Positions 22,340 through 30,974 of a DNA stretch of 64,000 nt are shown one piece after another. The number at the start of each line of letters is the position of its first letter. The stretch's first letter is position 1. Made by a program: the position numbers and the translations under genes. Source of the stretch: Roseateles sp. SL47 (GTDB taxonomy: Bacteria; Pseudomonadota; Gammaproteobacteria; Burkholderiales; Burkholderiaceae_C); contig NZ_CP113068.1 in the NCBI RefSeq assembly GCF_026625885.1, forward strand, positions 1,736,001 to 1,800,000, read 5' to 3'. The notes below the pieces were generated by a model that was not told where the DNA came from, did no database searches, and saw nothing but the letters and a program-made list of their open reading frames with translations.

Positions 22340-22798
22340 ATGTGGGCACAGGCAGTCGTGGTGGGCGTGGTGGCAGCGGCCGGCTGGTGGGCGGTGGATG
22401 CGGCACTGGAGGTGCCGGTCACCGATGCGGCACGCGCCCGGACCGTGGCCGAGAGCATGGCGGTGTACCGGGCGGCCGTGGTCGCCTATGCCACCGCGCA
22501 GCCCGGATTCGAGGGAAGCGTCGACGACGGCCTGCTGAGCCTGCCCAGCTGGTGGAACGGTCATCCCGGCATCAGTGCCGTGGTGCAGGGGCCGTGGGTG
22601 GCCGTCTACCTGAACCGGCCGGCACCGGTGGATGTGCTGGCGCAAATGCAGCGCCTGTCCGCCGGCTCGCTGCTGGTGGGGGTGGCACACAGCGCCAGCG
22701 GCACCTTGTACGCCCCGCTGCTGGGCGACACCGGCCTGCCGGTGCCCGCCCAGGTGCCGGACGGGGCGCCCGTGTGGCTGGGCGTGAGGGGAACATGA
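22340..22798 (+). CDS. pilM: PilM-like type IVb pilus protein
   Basis: A 152-residue protein with one N-terminal membrane helix (AVVVGVVAAAGWWAV) and a small periplasmic domain (TVAESMAVYRAAVVAYATAQPGF; NGHPGISAVVQGPWVAVYL). Size and topology fit the R64 PilM family, although in R64 pilM precedes pilN. The helix carries no prepilin cleavage site, so it is not a pilin. Its stop overlaps the pilV start. Confidence 0.6.
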   Translation: MWAQAVVVGVVAAAGWWAVDAALEVPVTDAARARTVAESMAVYRAAVVAYATAQPGFEGSVDDGLLSLPSWWNGHPGISAVVQGPWVAVYLNRPAPVDVLAQMQRLSAGSLLVGVAHSASGTLYAPLLGDTGLPVPAQVPDGAPVWLGVRGT

Positions 22799-24522
22799 TG
22801 ATCTCGCAGCTGCATCCGGTCGCATCAGCGACGCCCCGTGCCTGTGGCGGTCCGCATGGCGGTCGAGCGCTCGTCGACCGTCGAAGCCATCGTGGCGGTC
22901 TCCGCGATCGCGGGGTGACGCTGGTCGAGATGCTGGGCGCCCTGGCACTGCTGGCCATCCTGTCGGCGGGGGCCACGGTGCTGGTGAGCAACGGGCTGGA
23001 CGATACCCGTGGACAGCATGCGGGGCGGCATCAGGCGACGGTGGTGGAAGCGACCGAGCGCTACATCCGCGAGCACTACGCCGATCTCCTCACCGCCACC
23101 TCCAGCGGCCCGGTGGCGGTGCCGATCACGGTGTTGACCGATTTGCTGCCCGCTGGCTTCCGCCCGGCCAATGCCTACGGTCAGACGCCCTGCGCGCGCA
23201 TCGTCCAGCTGTCGGCGGGGCGACTCAATGCCCTGATCGTGGCCGAGGGCGGCGAGTCGATTCCGGCCAAGGACGTGGCCTACGTAGCCGCTCATGCCGG
23301 CCCCGGGGGCGGCCAGATCGCCACGGCGCAGCCGGGCCTGGCGCAAGGCGTCTTTGGATCCTGGCAGCTGGACCTGGCCCCCTACCAGGTGGTGACTTGC
23401 GGCGGGGCCAGTGCCAACGAGGGCCAGGCCAACCGACTCGCATCCGCGCTGTTCTTCGATGGTCCGTCCTCCAGCGCGGTCGACTATCTCTACCGTCAGG
23501 AGGTGCCCGGGCATCCCGAGCTCAATGCGATGAATGTGCCGCTGGGCTTCCAGGGCAGCGCCGTGGTGGTGGAAAACGATGCCACCGATCCGCGCTGCAG
23601 TGTGGGCGACCCGGCGTCCCAGGGGCGGATGGGCGTCAGCAATACCGGCGCGCTGCTGAGTTGCCAGTCCGGCGTGTGGCGTCGGCAGGGCTCGGCCTTC
23701 TGGAAGGACCCGGTGGCCACCGCTACCGCGCTTCCGGCGACCGACAACCAGCCGGGTGACGTGCGTCTGACGCTGGACACCTCCCGCGCCTTCTCCTGGA
23801 CCGGCAGCGCGTGGAAGGCCCTGGCCGTGGACGAGAACGGCAATCTGGTTGTGCCCGGGACGGTCACCGGGCGTTATCTGCAGGTCACCAGCACCGAGAC
23901 GGTGGATGCGGCCTGCCCGGTTGACGGGTTGATTTCCCGGGATGTCGATGGCCTGCTCATCACCTGTCGGGACGGCCGCTGGCGTTCGCAGGCCACGCAG
24001 GAGCTGGCCTACACCGAGACCGGCGGCTCGGTGCTGATGCGGTCCGCCTACATGGCGTATCCGGCGGGCACTTCGTTCTACAACGGCGGCTTCAGCTATG
24101 ACGCCCCCAACGACACGGTGATGGCGTCGGTCGAGCGTGAGCTGGTGCCCGTCAAGGACGGCCTGGTGATCACCAACGTCAATGCGTCGATGAACAACGG
24201 CAGTGTGGACGGACCGCCCGCCGTCGGCCAGGTGACGCTGGTGGTCCAGGTGATCGATCGCGATACCGGCAATGTGATTGCCGCCAACCGGGCCATGTCG
24301 CCGCGTCTGACCAATGACATCGCCAGGCTGGCCGTGACCGTCTCCAAGGCGGTCCCCCGCAATCGCAACGGCTACGTGCTGCAGATGCTGACGCTGTGGA
24401 CCACCTACCGCGGCAGCTACGAAGGCAATTTTTACAACCGCGCCAATTATCTGAATGCGGCCGGCCAGGTGGTGGAGCAGACCCCGCTGACGCTGGACTG
24501 GTCCATCGACCTGACCTACTGA
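22795..24522 (+). CDS. pilV: PilV minor tip pilin/adhesin
   Basis: A 575-residue prepilin-like protein. After a 40-residue leader ending in Gly40 comes VTLVE (Glu at +5) and the pilin helix (MLGALALLAILSAGATVLV). The large C-terminal region carries repeated adhesin-type modules, for example SQGRMGVSNTGALLSCQSGV and CPVDGLISRDVDGLLITCRDG, a motif of paired Cys seen in PilV tips. In R64, PilV sits at the pilus tip and selects the recipient cell through a shufflon. Here the C-terminus is continuous and I see no recombinase gene. Start at 22795 or at the adjacent ATG 22798. Confidence 0.82.
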   Translation: MMISQLHPVASATPRACGGPHGGRALVDRRSHRGGLRDRGVTLVEMLGALALLAILSAGATVLVSNGLDDTRGQHAGRHQATVVEATERYIREHYADLLTATSSGPVAVPITVLTDLLPAGFRPANAYGQTPCARIVQLSAGRLNALIVAEGGESIPAKDVAYVAAHAGPGGGQIATAQPGLAQGVFGSWQLDLAPYQVVTCGGASANEGQANRLASALFFDGPSSSAVDYLYRQEVPGHPELNAMNVPLGFQGSAVVVENDATDPRCSVGDPASQGRMGVSNTGALLSCQSGVWRRQGSAFWKDPVATATALPATDNQPGDVRLTLDTSRAFSWTGSAWKALAVDENGNLVVPGTVTGRYLQVTSTETVDAACPVDGLISRDVDGLLITCRDGRWRSQATQELAYTETGGSVLMRSAYMAYPAGTSFYNGGFSYDAPNDTVMASVERELVPVKDGLVITNVNASMNNGSVDGPPAVGQVTLVVQVIDRDTGNVIAANRAMSPRLTNDIARLAVTVSKAVPRNRNGYVLQMLTLWTTYRGSYEGNFYNRANYLNAAGQVVEQTPLTLDWSIDLTY

Positions 24523-24678
24523 TTTCTTGAGGCGGCCCCCGCACCAGACAAGAGCGTCCCCCAGGGGGCGCCGAATGCACAAGGAACACCGGAAGCAAAG
24601 CAAGACCTGCGACCCCAACAGGCCACAGCAACACATCGGGCGAAGAACGATTCAACGAGCAACGCACGAGGACAGATC

Positions 24679-25233
24679 ATGCGATGGATGTCAGGCAATA
24701 CCCGCGGTGGACAGGCAATGTCCGGCCAGGCCCCACAAGGGCACGGCACCGGCAGCTCCTGCGCGCCCCATCCCAGCCGCCGCGCCGCGCGCCAGCCCCT
24801 CATGGCCCTGGCGGGCGCACTGGCCATGGTGGCGGCGGGCTCCGCACATGCCTGCTGGGAGCAGGCAGCCTCCAAGTACGGCGTGAGCGCGCAGCTGCTC
24901 TACGCGATTGCCAAGACGGAATCGAGCCTGCAGGCCAAGGCGATCAACCGCGCCAACAGCAACGGCAGCTATGACGTCGGGCTCATGCAGATCAACAGCA
25001 GCTGGTTGCCCACGCTGGGCCGTTATGGCATCCGCGAGAAAGACCTGTACGAACCCTGCGTGAGCATCGAGGTGGGCGCCTGGATCCTGGCGCAGAACAT
25101 CCGCAGCCACGGCTACACCTGGGCTGCGGTGGGGGCCTACAACACCCCCAATCCGGAACGCGGGCTTCAGTACGCCCGGCGCGTGTACAACAACCTGCCG
25201 CAGGAACTGCGGGCGGGGCTGGGGTCATGGTGA
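24679..25233 (+). CDS. pilT: PilT-type lytic transglycosylase of pilus operon
   Basis: A 184-residue periplasmic muramidase of the SLT family (VirB1/R64 PilT type; not the PilT ATPase). It has a long N-terminal export region with hydrophobic segment LMALAGALAMVAAGSAHA. The catalytic domain has CWEQAASKYGVSAQLLYAIA, catalytic Glu81 in KTESSL, then GLMQINSSWLP and AAVGAYNTPN. It is predicted to open peptidoglycan for the pilus. A 156-base gap separates it from pilV, so it may be the last operon gene. Confidence 0.85.
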   Translation: MRWMSGNTRGGQAMSGQAPQGHGTGSSCAPHPSRRAARQPLMALAGALAMVAAGSAHACWEQAASKYGVSAQLLYAIAKTESSLQAKAINRANSNGSYDVGLMQINSSWLPTLGRYGIREKDLYEPCVSIEVGAWILAQNIRSHGYTWAAVGAYNTPNPERGLQYARRVYNNLPQELRAGLGSW

Positions 25234-25379
25234 GCGCGGGGAAGGGGTCGAGCCGGGCGGGCTTCGCCGGGGGGCGCCAGCGGCTTGGCCCGCTTGGTAG
25301 GCTTGGCAGGCTTAGGACGGCAGTGGCGGCTATGGCCGCGGCACATGGTGCCCGGGCCGCGGTGGGTGCGCGTCTGCGC

Positions 25380-26558
25380 TCAGCGGGGATGGTTGAGCAG
25401 GTCGTGCAATTCGCCGCGGGCGTAAGCCGCGCGCATCGCATCCTTGGCCGAGATTTTGCGCGCCTGGGTCAGCTGCACCAGGCTGTCGTTCAGCGTCCGG
25501 GACATGTTGTCCTCCTTGCGACGCATGAAGTCCGCCAGCAGGTGGAACTTGGCGGACTCCTCGATGAACGGGGTCGCCTGCTGGTGGTTGTTGAAGATCA
25601 TCTCGCTGGCCAGCACGTAGCTCTCGCCGTTCTCGGCCGGCACCAGGCTCTGGCAGATCACGCCCAGCAGCGCGGTGCCCAGGGTGGCGGCACGGCGTTC
25701 GCGCTGTTCGGCCGGGAAGAAGGACAGCAGTTTGGAGATGGCGCCCATCGCGCTGCTGGTGTGCATGGTCGCCACCACCAGGTGGCCCGACTCGCCGGCA
25801 TGCAGCACGGTGTCGGCAGTGTCGGGGTCGCGGACTTCGCCCACCATGATCACGTCGGGCTTTTGCCGCAGCGCCTCGCGCAGGCCGGCGCCGAAGCTGG
25901 GCGTGTCGCTGGGCACCTCGCGCTGGGAGATCAGCGCCTGCCGCCGGTTGAACTGGTATTCGATGGGTTCTTCGATGGTGACGATATGCGAGCTGCGGCT
26001 GGCATTGATGTGCTGAAGCATGGAGGCTGCCGTGGTCGTCTTGCCTGAGCCGGTGGGCCCCGTCAGCAGAATCAGCCCCTTGCTGGCTTCCAGCAAGGCC
26101 GAGCGCACGTACAGCGGCAGCCCGGTCTGCTCCAGCGGCAAGGGTTGCAGCGGCAGCCGTCGCAGCGACAGCACGACGCGTTGCCCGCCATGGACTGCAT
26201 ACACATTGCAACGCATGCGACTGCTGGGCAACAGCAGCGGCCGGTCGATGGCGCCGGACCGGATGCGGGTTTTCCAGTCCTCATCGATGGCGGCCAGCAG
26301 CGGATACAACTGCTCCTCACGGATGGGGCCCCAGGGCAGCGGGCGCCAGCCGCGCGGCGTCTTGATCATGGCCAGCTCATCCTGCTCGATGTGGATGTCG
26401 GTGACCGCATGGGCCTCGGTGGCCAGCGCCTCAAGCCGCTGCAGCAGCGGCGCACCCGAGCTGTCCTGGGGCGATGCGGCCATGAAGCCGCCGCTGGGGG
26501 GCTGGGAGGCGGGTCGCACGCGTGCGGCGGTGTCTGCGGTGTCGGAGCTGGCGTGCAT
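25380..26558 (-). CDS. PilT/PilU-like retraction ATPase
   Basis: A 392-residue ATPase of the PilT family. Walker A GPTGSGKTT (167-175), Asp box TIEEPIEY, Walker B VIMVGEVRDP (236-245) and His box ATMHTSS are all intact. The zinc module of assembly ATPases is absent. The C-terminus ends in a PilT-like region, with DNMSRTLNDSLVQL before the end. Such ATPases depolymerise pili and drive retraction. R64-type thin pili usually lack one. ATG 26558 lies 89 bp after an hrp box; longer frames upstream start before that promoter. The N-terminal 35 residues are Ser/Pro-rich. Confidence 0.82.
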   Translation of the reverse strand: MHASSDTADTAARVRPASQPPSGGFMAASPQDSSGAPLLQRLEALATEAHAVTDIHIEQDELAMIKTPRGWRPLPWGPIREEQLYPLLAAIDEDWKTRIRSGAIDRPLLLPSSRMRCNVYAVHGGQRVVLSLRRLPLQPLPLEQTGLPLYVRSALLEASKGLILLTGPTGSGKTTTAASMLQHINASRSSHIVTIEEPIEYQFNRRQALISQREVPSDTPSFGAGLREALRQKPDVIMVGEVRDPDTADTVLHAGESGHLVVATMHTSSAMGAISKLLSFFPAEQRERRAATLGTALLGVICQSLVPAENGESYVLASEMIFNNHQQATPFIEESAKFHLLADFMRRKEDNMSRTLNDSLVQLTQARKISAKDAMRAAYARGELHDLLNHPR

Positions 26559-26647
26559 GGCGGCCTCTGGTGTCTTGGTGGACGGGCAGAATGGGGCCCG
26601 GAGCCCGGCGGCCGCATCGGCGGGCTCGCGCCGCGCGGTGTCGGTGG

Positions 26648-26675
26648 TGTGTGGCCGCCGAACCGAGGCGGTTCC
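26648..26675 (-). promoter_or_regulatory. hrp box for PilT-like ATPase gene
   Basis: On the minus strand: GGAACC-N15-CCACACA, identical to the published HrpL core in all fixed positions and the best match in the window. Confidence 0.83.
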
Positions 26676-26777
26676 CCGCTTGTCCCGCACGACCGTGTCA
26701 CCGGGGGTTAAGTGTGTGGCAGTGTGGATCCCGGGGACGGACGGGCCGCAGCGTGCCACAAACGCGGGGAGACCGTC

Positions 26778-28106
26778 ATGAGCCGCATGATGGATCCGCT
26801 CCGTCTGTCCCGCCTGGACGGGACGCGGGGCGACCCGTCCGGGGATGACCCGGCGCCGGCACCGCTGCTGACGCCGGCGCTGGTGCGCCAGGACGGTCGC
26901 TTTGGACGCGAGGCGCCTATGTCTGGGCCCATGTCGGCGCCTGCATCGGCAGCCATCGCTTCTGTCTCCCCGCGCAGCGCGGCGCATGCAGGGGCAGGAG
27001 GCGGCAGCGGCCTGACGGAGGCCACGACGCCGCCGCCGACCCACCCCGACGCCTGGACGGCCGCGCGCCGCGTCGCCCCGCTGGCGGTCGACGTCCTGCT
27101 GCAGGGCGAGACTGGCGCGGGCAAGGATGCCCTGGCGCGGGAGATCCATCGCTGGTCGGGCCGCCACGGCAAGTTCATCGCGATCAACTGCGCGGCCATT
27201 CCCGAGCATCTGGCCGAAAGTGAGCTGTTCGGTCACGAGGCCGGGGCCTTCACCGGCGCGGTGAAGGCCCGCGAGGGCAAGCTGGAAGCCGCGGACAAGG
27301 GCACGCTCTACCTGGATGAAATCGACAGCATGCCGCTGGACTCGCAGGCCAAGTTGCTGCGGGCCTTGCAGGAGCGCGGGGCGGAGCGCTTGGGAGGCAG
27401 CCGTTTCTACCGGGCCGACTTCCGCGTGATCGCCTCGACCAAGGTACCCTTGCCGACGCTGGTGAAGCAGGGGCGCTTCCGGCAGGACCTTTACTTCCGG
27501 CTCAACGTGGTCAAGCTCCAGCTCACGCCGCTGCGGGACTCACCGGACCGCGTGCAGGCGCTGTTCGAGGCGTTTGCGCGCGAAGCGTCCGAGCGGCACG
27601 GCCTGCCCGTGCCGCCGATGGTGCCGGCCACCCGGCAGCATTTGTTGACACACAGCTGGCCGGGCAATGTGCGGGAGCTTCGTAATGCAGCGGAGCGCCA
27701 CGTGCTGGGGTTCGAGCTGGTGGATGAAGAGATGGCGGCGATCATGGGAGCCAGCGTCCCTGGCAGCGTGGGCGGCGCCGTGCTTTCCCCGGGGGCGGCG
27801 TCTGGCGGTGGTGCCAGTGTCGGTGCAGGGTCTTGCGGCGCGCCGCCAGGCGGCCCCGCGATGGGGACCGGTCTGTCTCCGGGCCTGCCGCCCCACGAGG
27901 GCGACGGCACGCCTCCCGGCGCGGAGGAGGGCGCCGCCGCGGGCTCGCTGCGGGACCGCATGCGGCTGTTCGAGCGCGAGCTGATCGTCCACACCCTGAA
28001 GCAGCATGGTGGCTCGGTGGCCAAGGCCAGCACCGAACTGCAGGTGCCCCCGAACACGCTCTACTACCGCATCAAGACCTTGGGCATCCAGTTCACGCCG
28101 GAATGA
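26778..28106 (+). CDS. hrpS: HrpS-like sigma-54-dependent activator
   Basis: A 442-residue bacterial enhancer-binding protein. It lacks a receiver domain; residues 1-95 are low-complexity. The AAA+ core carries Walker A GETGAGKD (110-117), the sigma-54 contact loop GAFTGA (156-161) and Walker B GTLYLDEID (175-183). It continues through the R-finger region to WPGNVREL. A Gly/Ala/Pro-rich linker of about 65 residues precedes a Fis-type helix-turn-helix (GGSVAKASTELQVPPNTLYYRI). Absence of a sensor domain is typical of HrpR/HrpS. Its expected targets are the two sigma-54 promoters upstream of the hrpL-like genes. It is divergent from the PilT-like gene. Confidence 0.82.
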   Translation: MSRMMDPLRLSRLDGTRGDPSGDDPAPAPLLTPALVRQDGRFGREAPMSGPMSAPASAAIASVSPRSAAHAGAGGGSGLTEATTPPPTHPDAWTAARRVAPLAVDVLLQGETGAGKDALAREIHRWSGRHGKFIAINCAAIPEHLAESELFGHEAGAFTGAVKAREGKLEAADKGTLYLDEIDSMPLDSQAKLLRALQERGAERLGGSRFYRADFRVIASTKVPLPTLVKQGRFRQDLYFRLNVVKLQLTPLRDSPDRVQALFEAFAREASERHGLPVPPMVPATRQHLLTHSWPGNVRELRNAAERHVLGFELVDEEMAAIMGASVPGSVGGAVLSPGAASGGGASVGAGSCGAPPGGPAMGTGLSPGLPPHEGDGTPPGAEEGAAAGSLRDRMRLFERELIVHTLKQHGGSVAKASTELQVPPNTLYYRIKTLGIQFTPE

Positions 28107-28128
28107 AGGGGCACGGCCAACGCATTCG

Positions 28129-28156
28129 GGAACGCTTGGTCGTCTCGCACTACATA
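28129..28156 (+). promoter_or_regulatory. hrp box for exeA-gspB unit
   Basis: GGAACG-N15-CTACATA: one mismatch in the CCAC half. It lies 46 bp before the ATG of the exeA-like gene. Confidence 0.65.
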
Positions 28157-28202
28157 CCAGGGAGCGTCGCGCGGCGACGCCCCAACCACTGTCTTGCGAG
28201 CC

Positions 28203-29822
28203 ATGTACAAGGACCATTTCCAGCTGCGCGGGATGCCGTTCTCGATCGCACCCGACCCCGGTTACTTCTACCTCAGCAACCAGCACCGTGATGCCTGGGT
28301 GCATCTGGGCCATGCGGTCAACGGCGATGCCGGCGTCGTGCTGCTGACGGGCGAGGTCGGGGCGGGCAAGACGACCGTGTGCCGCCGCTTGATGGATGAG
28401 TTGCCGGCCCATGTGCAGGTGGCGCTGATCTTCAACCCGCGCATGAGCCCGCTGGACCTGCTGATCGGTGTCTGCCGCCAGTTTGGGATCCAGAACGCCA
28501 GTGATGCCCTGGCCCCGGAGGCGCTCGAAGCCCTGATCGCGGCCCACGTGGCCGAGCGGCGGCGAGACCAGAAGGCCTGCGTGCTGATCATTGACGAGGC
28601 GCAAGGGTTGCAGCCAGAGGTCCTGGAGACGCTGCGCCGTCTGCGCGCCGCCGCCTGGGATGAACGCGAGAGCCTGCGGCTGGTCCTCATCGGTCAGCCG
28701 GAACTCAACGAGCTGCTGGCCCAGCCGACCTGTGCGGCGTTCAACCAATGCATCACCCTGCGCTATCACCTCGGGCCGCTGGGGCTGGACGATGTGGCCG
28801 CCTACGTGGCCCACCGCCTGCAGGTGGCGGGGGCCCGCGAGCAGTTGATCCCGCGCCGCCTGGCCGGACCGTTGCACCGCATGAGCGGTGGCATTCCGCG
28901 GGTCATCAATCTGATCTGCGACCGGGCGCTGCTCGGGGCGTTTGTGCTGGGACGCCGCCGCGTCAGCCATCGCCTGCTGGTGGAGGCCTGCGGGGAGGCG
29001 ACCGGCCGTGAGCCGGCAGCCAGCCAGTGGTGGCGGCGCGCGGGTGCGGTCATTGGCGCGGGCGGATTGCTGGCGGCCGGCGCCGTGCTGGCGGTGGCGG
29101 CGCGGCCCGCGCCCCCCATGACCGGTGCGCCGGCGGCGCCGCTGTTGCCGGTCATGGCGGCGGCGGACGATGCGAGCGTCGCGGGACTGGATCCGCAGAA
29201 CCCTTCCGAATGGCCTGAGGGCATGGCCGGCCCCGCCAGTGAGCGGCTGGCCTTTGCGGCGCTGCTCAAGCGCTGGGATCTGCCCGCGCCCGGGCCTTCG
29301 GTGGCGCCCTGCCGCGCGGTGGTGGAACGCGGGCTGATGTGTGTGCAGGGCCGGGACGAGATCGAAGCATTGCGCCGCCTGGACATGCCAGCCGTGCTGC
29401 AGCTCGTGGACCGCCAGGGGCGGCAGACGCATGTGGCGCTGGTGCAGTTGCGGCGCCATCAGGCGGTGCTGCAGGTGGGCCGCAGCCTGCGCACCGTCTC
29501 CATCCCTGTGCTGGAGTCGCAGTGGACCCGTCACTACACCGTGGTCTGGCGCCCCCCGGCGGACCTGAAGGGCACGGTGGCGGATGGCGCGGAAGGTGCC
29601 CCGGTGGCCTGGATGCGGGAGCGCCTGGCACGTTTGCAAGGAGACCGGATCGAGACGCTCCCGCTCAAGCTCGAGGGGCGGCTGCGCAGCGCGCTGCAGG
29701 ACTTCCAGCAGGAGGAGGGACTGCCGGTGAGCGGCGCGGCAGACCTGCGCACGCTGATGCATCTGGCCAGCCGGACGGAGCCGCTGGCCCCCTCGCTCGA
29801 CAGTCGACAGTGCGGAGCCTGA
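28203..29822 (+). CDS. gspA: ExeA/GspA-like AAA ATPase
   Basis: A 539-residue inner-membrane ATPase of the ExeA family. The start of the protein (FQLRGMPFSIAPDPGYFYLS) is the standard ExeA N-terminus. Walker A GEVGAGKTT (50-58) and Walker B VLIIDEAQ (127-134) are intact. One membrane helix lies near 280-302. The C-terminal periplasmic half ends in a peptidoglycan-binding domain (ALQDFQQEEGLPVSGAADLR). With GspB it anchors to peptidoglycan and helps secretins assemble. ATG 28203 fits better than TTG 28194 because it aligns with family N-termini. No other type II secretion genes are present. Confidence 0.88.
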   Translation: MYKDHFQLRGMPFSIAPDPGYFYLSNQHRDAWVHLGHAVNGDAGVVLLTGEVGAGKTTVCRRLMDELPAHVQVALIFNPRMSPLDLLIGVCRQFGIQNASDALAPEALEALIAAHVAERRRDQKACVLIIDEAQGLQPEVLETLRRLRAAAWDERESLRLVLIGQPELNELLAQPTCAAFNQCITLRYHLGPLGLDDVAAYVAHRLQVAGAREQLIPRRLAGPLHRMSGGIPRVINLICDRALLGAFVLGRRRVSHRLLVEACGEATGREPAASQWWRRAGAVIGAGGLLAAGAVLAVAARPAPPMTGAPAAPLLPVMAAADDASVAGLDPQNPSEWPEGMAGPASERLAFAALLKRWDLPAPGPSVAPCRAVVERGLMCVQGRDEIEALRRLDMPAVLQLVDRQGRQTHVALVQLRRHQAVLQVGRSLRTVSIPVLESQWTRHYTVVWRPPADLKGTVADGAEGAPVAWMRERLARLQGDRIETLPLKLEGRLRSALQDFQQEEGLPVSGAADLRTLMHLASRTEPLAPSLDSRQCGA

Positions 29823-29826
29823 GACC

Positions 29827-30708
29827 ATGTCCATCATCCTGCAGGCGGTGCGCCTTCGCGAAGCCATGCGCGCGCCGCGCCTTGTCTCCCTGTACGGCGA
29901 TCTGGCCCGGCGGACCCCATTGCCGTTGCCGCTCCAGCTGCCGCTGACACAGCCGCAGCGCCGCACCGCCGTGGGCGCCGCCGCTATGTGCGGCTTGCTG
30001 TTGCTGCTCTACAGCGTCGGGGACTGGCGTGCGGCCCAGCGTCGGGATCGGCCCTCTGTGCCCGTGGGAGCCGTGTCGTCGGAGGTGGCGGACATTCCGA
30101 TGTTGCAGTCGCTGCCAGCCCGGCCTTCGACAGGGTCGGCCGTTGGCTCGCGTCCGGGCGGCTCCGCCGGGTCGATGGCCGGGGGGGCGGCAGGGGTGGG
30201 AGGCACGACACCGGCAAGGCAGGCGACGACCACGACGTCCGCGACCGCCACAACGTCCGCCGCTCAAGCCGCACAGGTCCCCGCGGCACAGAGGTCGGCT
30301 CCGGTGTTCCGTCCGCCCACCAGCCTGGCTGCGCCGCTGCCGGGGCCGTCGGCCACCGTGGCGACCTCGGCGTGGTCCGGGGGCGTCCCGCCGGCACCTG
30401 GCAGCGCGACGGCGGCCCCCCCATTCGCCATGCCGGTGTTCACGCCCGCGCCCAAGGTGGAGCCGGTCTACCAGACCGTGGCCGACCTTCCCGAGGAGGT
30501 CCGCCGCGCCGTGCAGCGCTTGCGGGTGCAGGTCCACCTCTACGTGCCGCTGGCCCGCCACCGACTCGTGATGGTGGACGGGCAGTCGGTGCGGGAAGGG
30601 GAGGAGCTGCTCAGCGGCGTGCGGCTCGATGAAATCACACCTCGCGGCCTGGTGCTTCGCCATGGCGAGCTGCGCGTGAAGCTGGAGACGCCATTCGTCC
30701 GCCCCTGA
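29827..30708 (+). CDS. gspB: GspB/ExeB-like protein
   Basis: A 293-residue bitopic membrane protein with a short cytoplasmic N-terminus beginning MSIILQAVRLREA, typical of GspB, and one helix near 48-63. A long Pro/Thr/Ala linker follows, then the C-terminal GspB domain (VHLYVPLARHRLVMVDGQSVREGEEL; LDEITPRGLVLRH). It partners the ExeA-like protein encoded just upstream (4-base gap). Confidence 0.85.
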   Translation: MSIILQAVRLREAMRAPRLVSLYGDLARRTPLPLPLQLPLTQPQRRTAVGAAAMCGLLLLLYSVGDWRAAQRRDRPSVPVGAVSSEVADIPMLQSLPARPSTGSAVGSRPGGSAGSMAGGAAGVGGTTPARQATTTTSATATTSAAQAAQVPAAQRSAPVFRPPTSLAAPLPGPSATVATSAWSGGVPPAPGSATAAPPFAMPVFTPAPKVEPVYQTVADLPEEVRRAVQRLRVQVHLYVPLARHRLVMVDGQSVREGEELLSGVRLDEITPRGLVLRHGELRVKLETPFVRP

Positions 30709-30859
30709 CCGAGACCGCGGAGCTGGTCCGGTCGGCGTGGCCCCTTCGGTCGGCCTCCCGGGTTTTGTCGGCGGTGTCGGCGGTGTCGGCGCGGCTGGCG
30801 TCGTCTGCGCGGCGAGCCCCTGCAACGCGGGGGACTTCGTGGCCGCCACCCATATCGTG

Positions 30860-30887
30860 CGAACTCTCGTGGGGTTCGGGCCACCCA
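30860..30887 (+). promoter_or_regulatory. hrp box for sctW-sctS unit
   Basis: CGAACT-N15-CCACCCA: first G replaced by C, all other core positions matched. It lies 87 bp before the probable needle gene. A short direct repeat (GGCGGTGTC) occurs 85 bp upstream. Confidence 0.65.
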
Positions 30888-30974
30888 CCTGACAGAGGCT
30901 TGCGCAGATGCTTCCCGGAACCTCCCTGGACGGCGCTACGGATTCCTCCACAGACCTCATCGCCTGGAGAAAAG

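Noticed and set aside
22795..24522. Shufflon in pilV
   Set aside because: No inverted 19-bp recombination repeats and no recombinase gene seen; the frame is continuous.
30919..30956. GGAACC and CCACAGA upstream of the probable needle gene
   Set aside because: Spacing is 25 bp, too long for an HrpL promoter; the site at 30860 has the right spacing.
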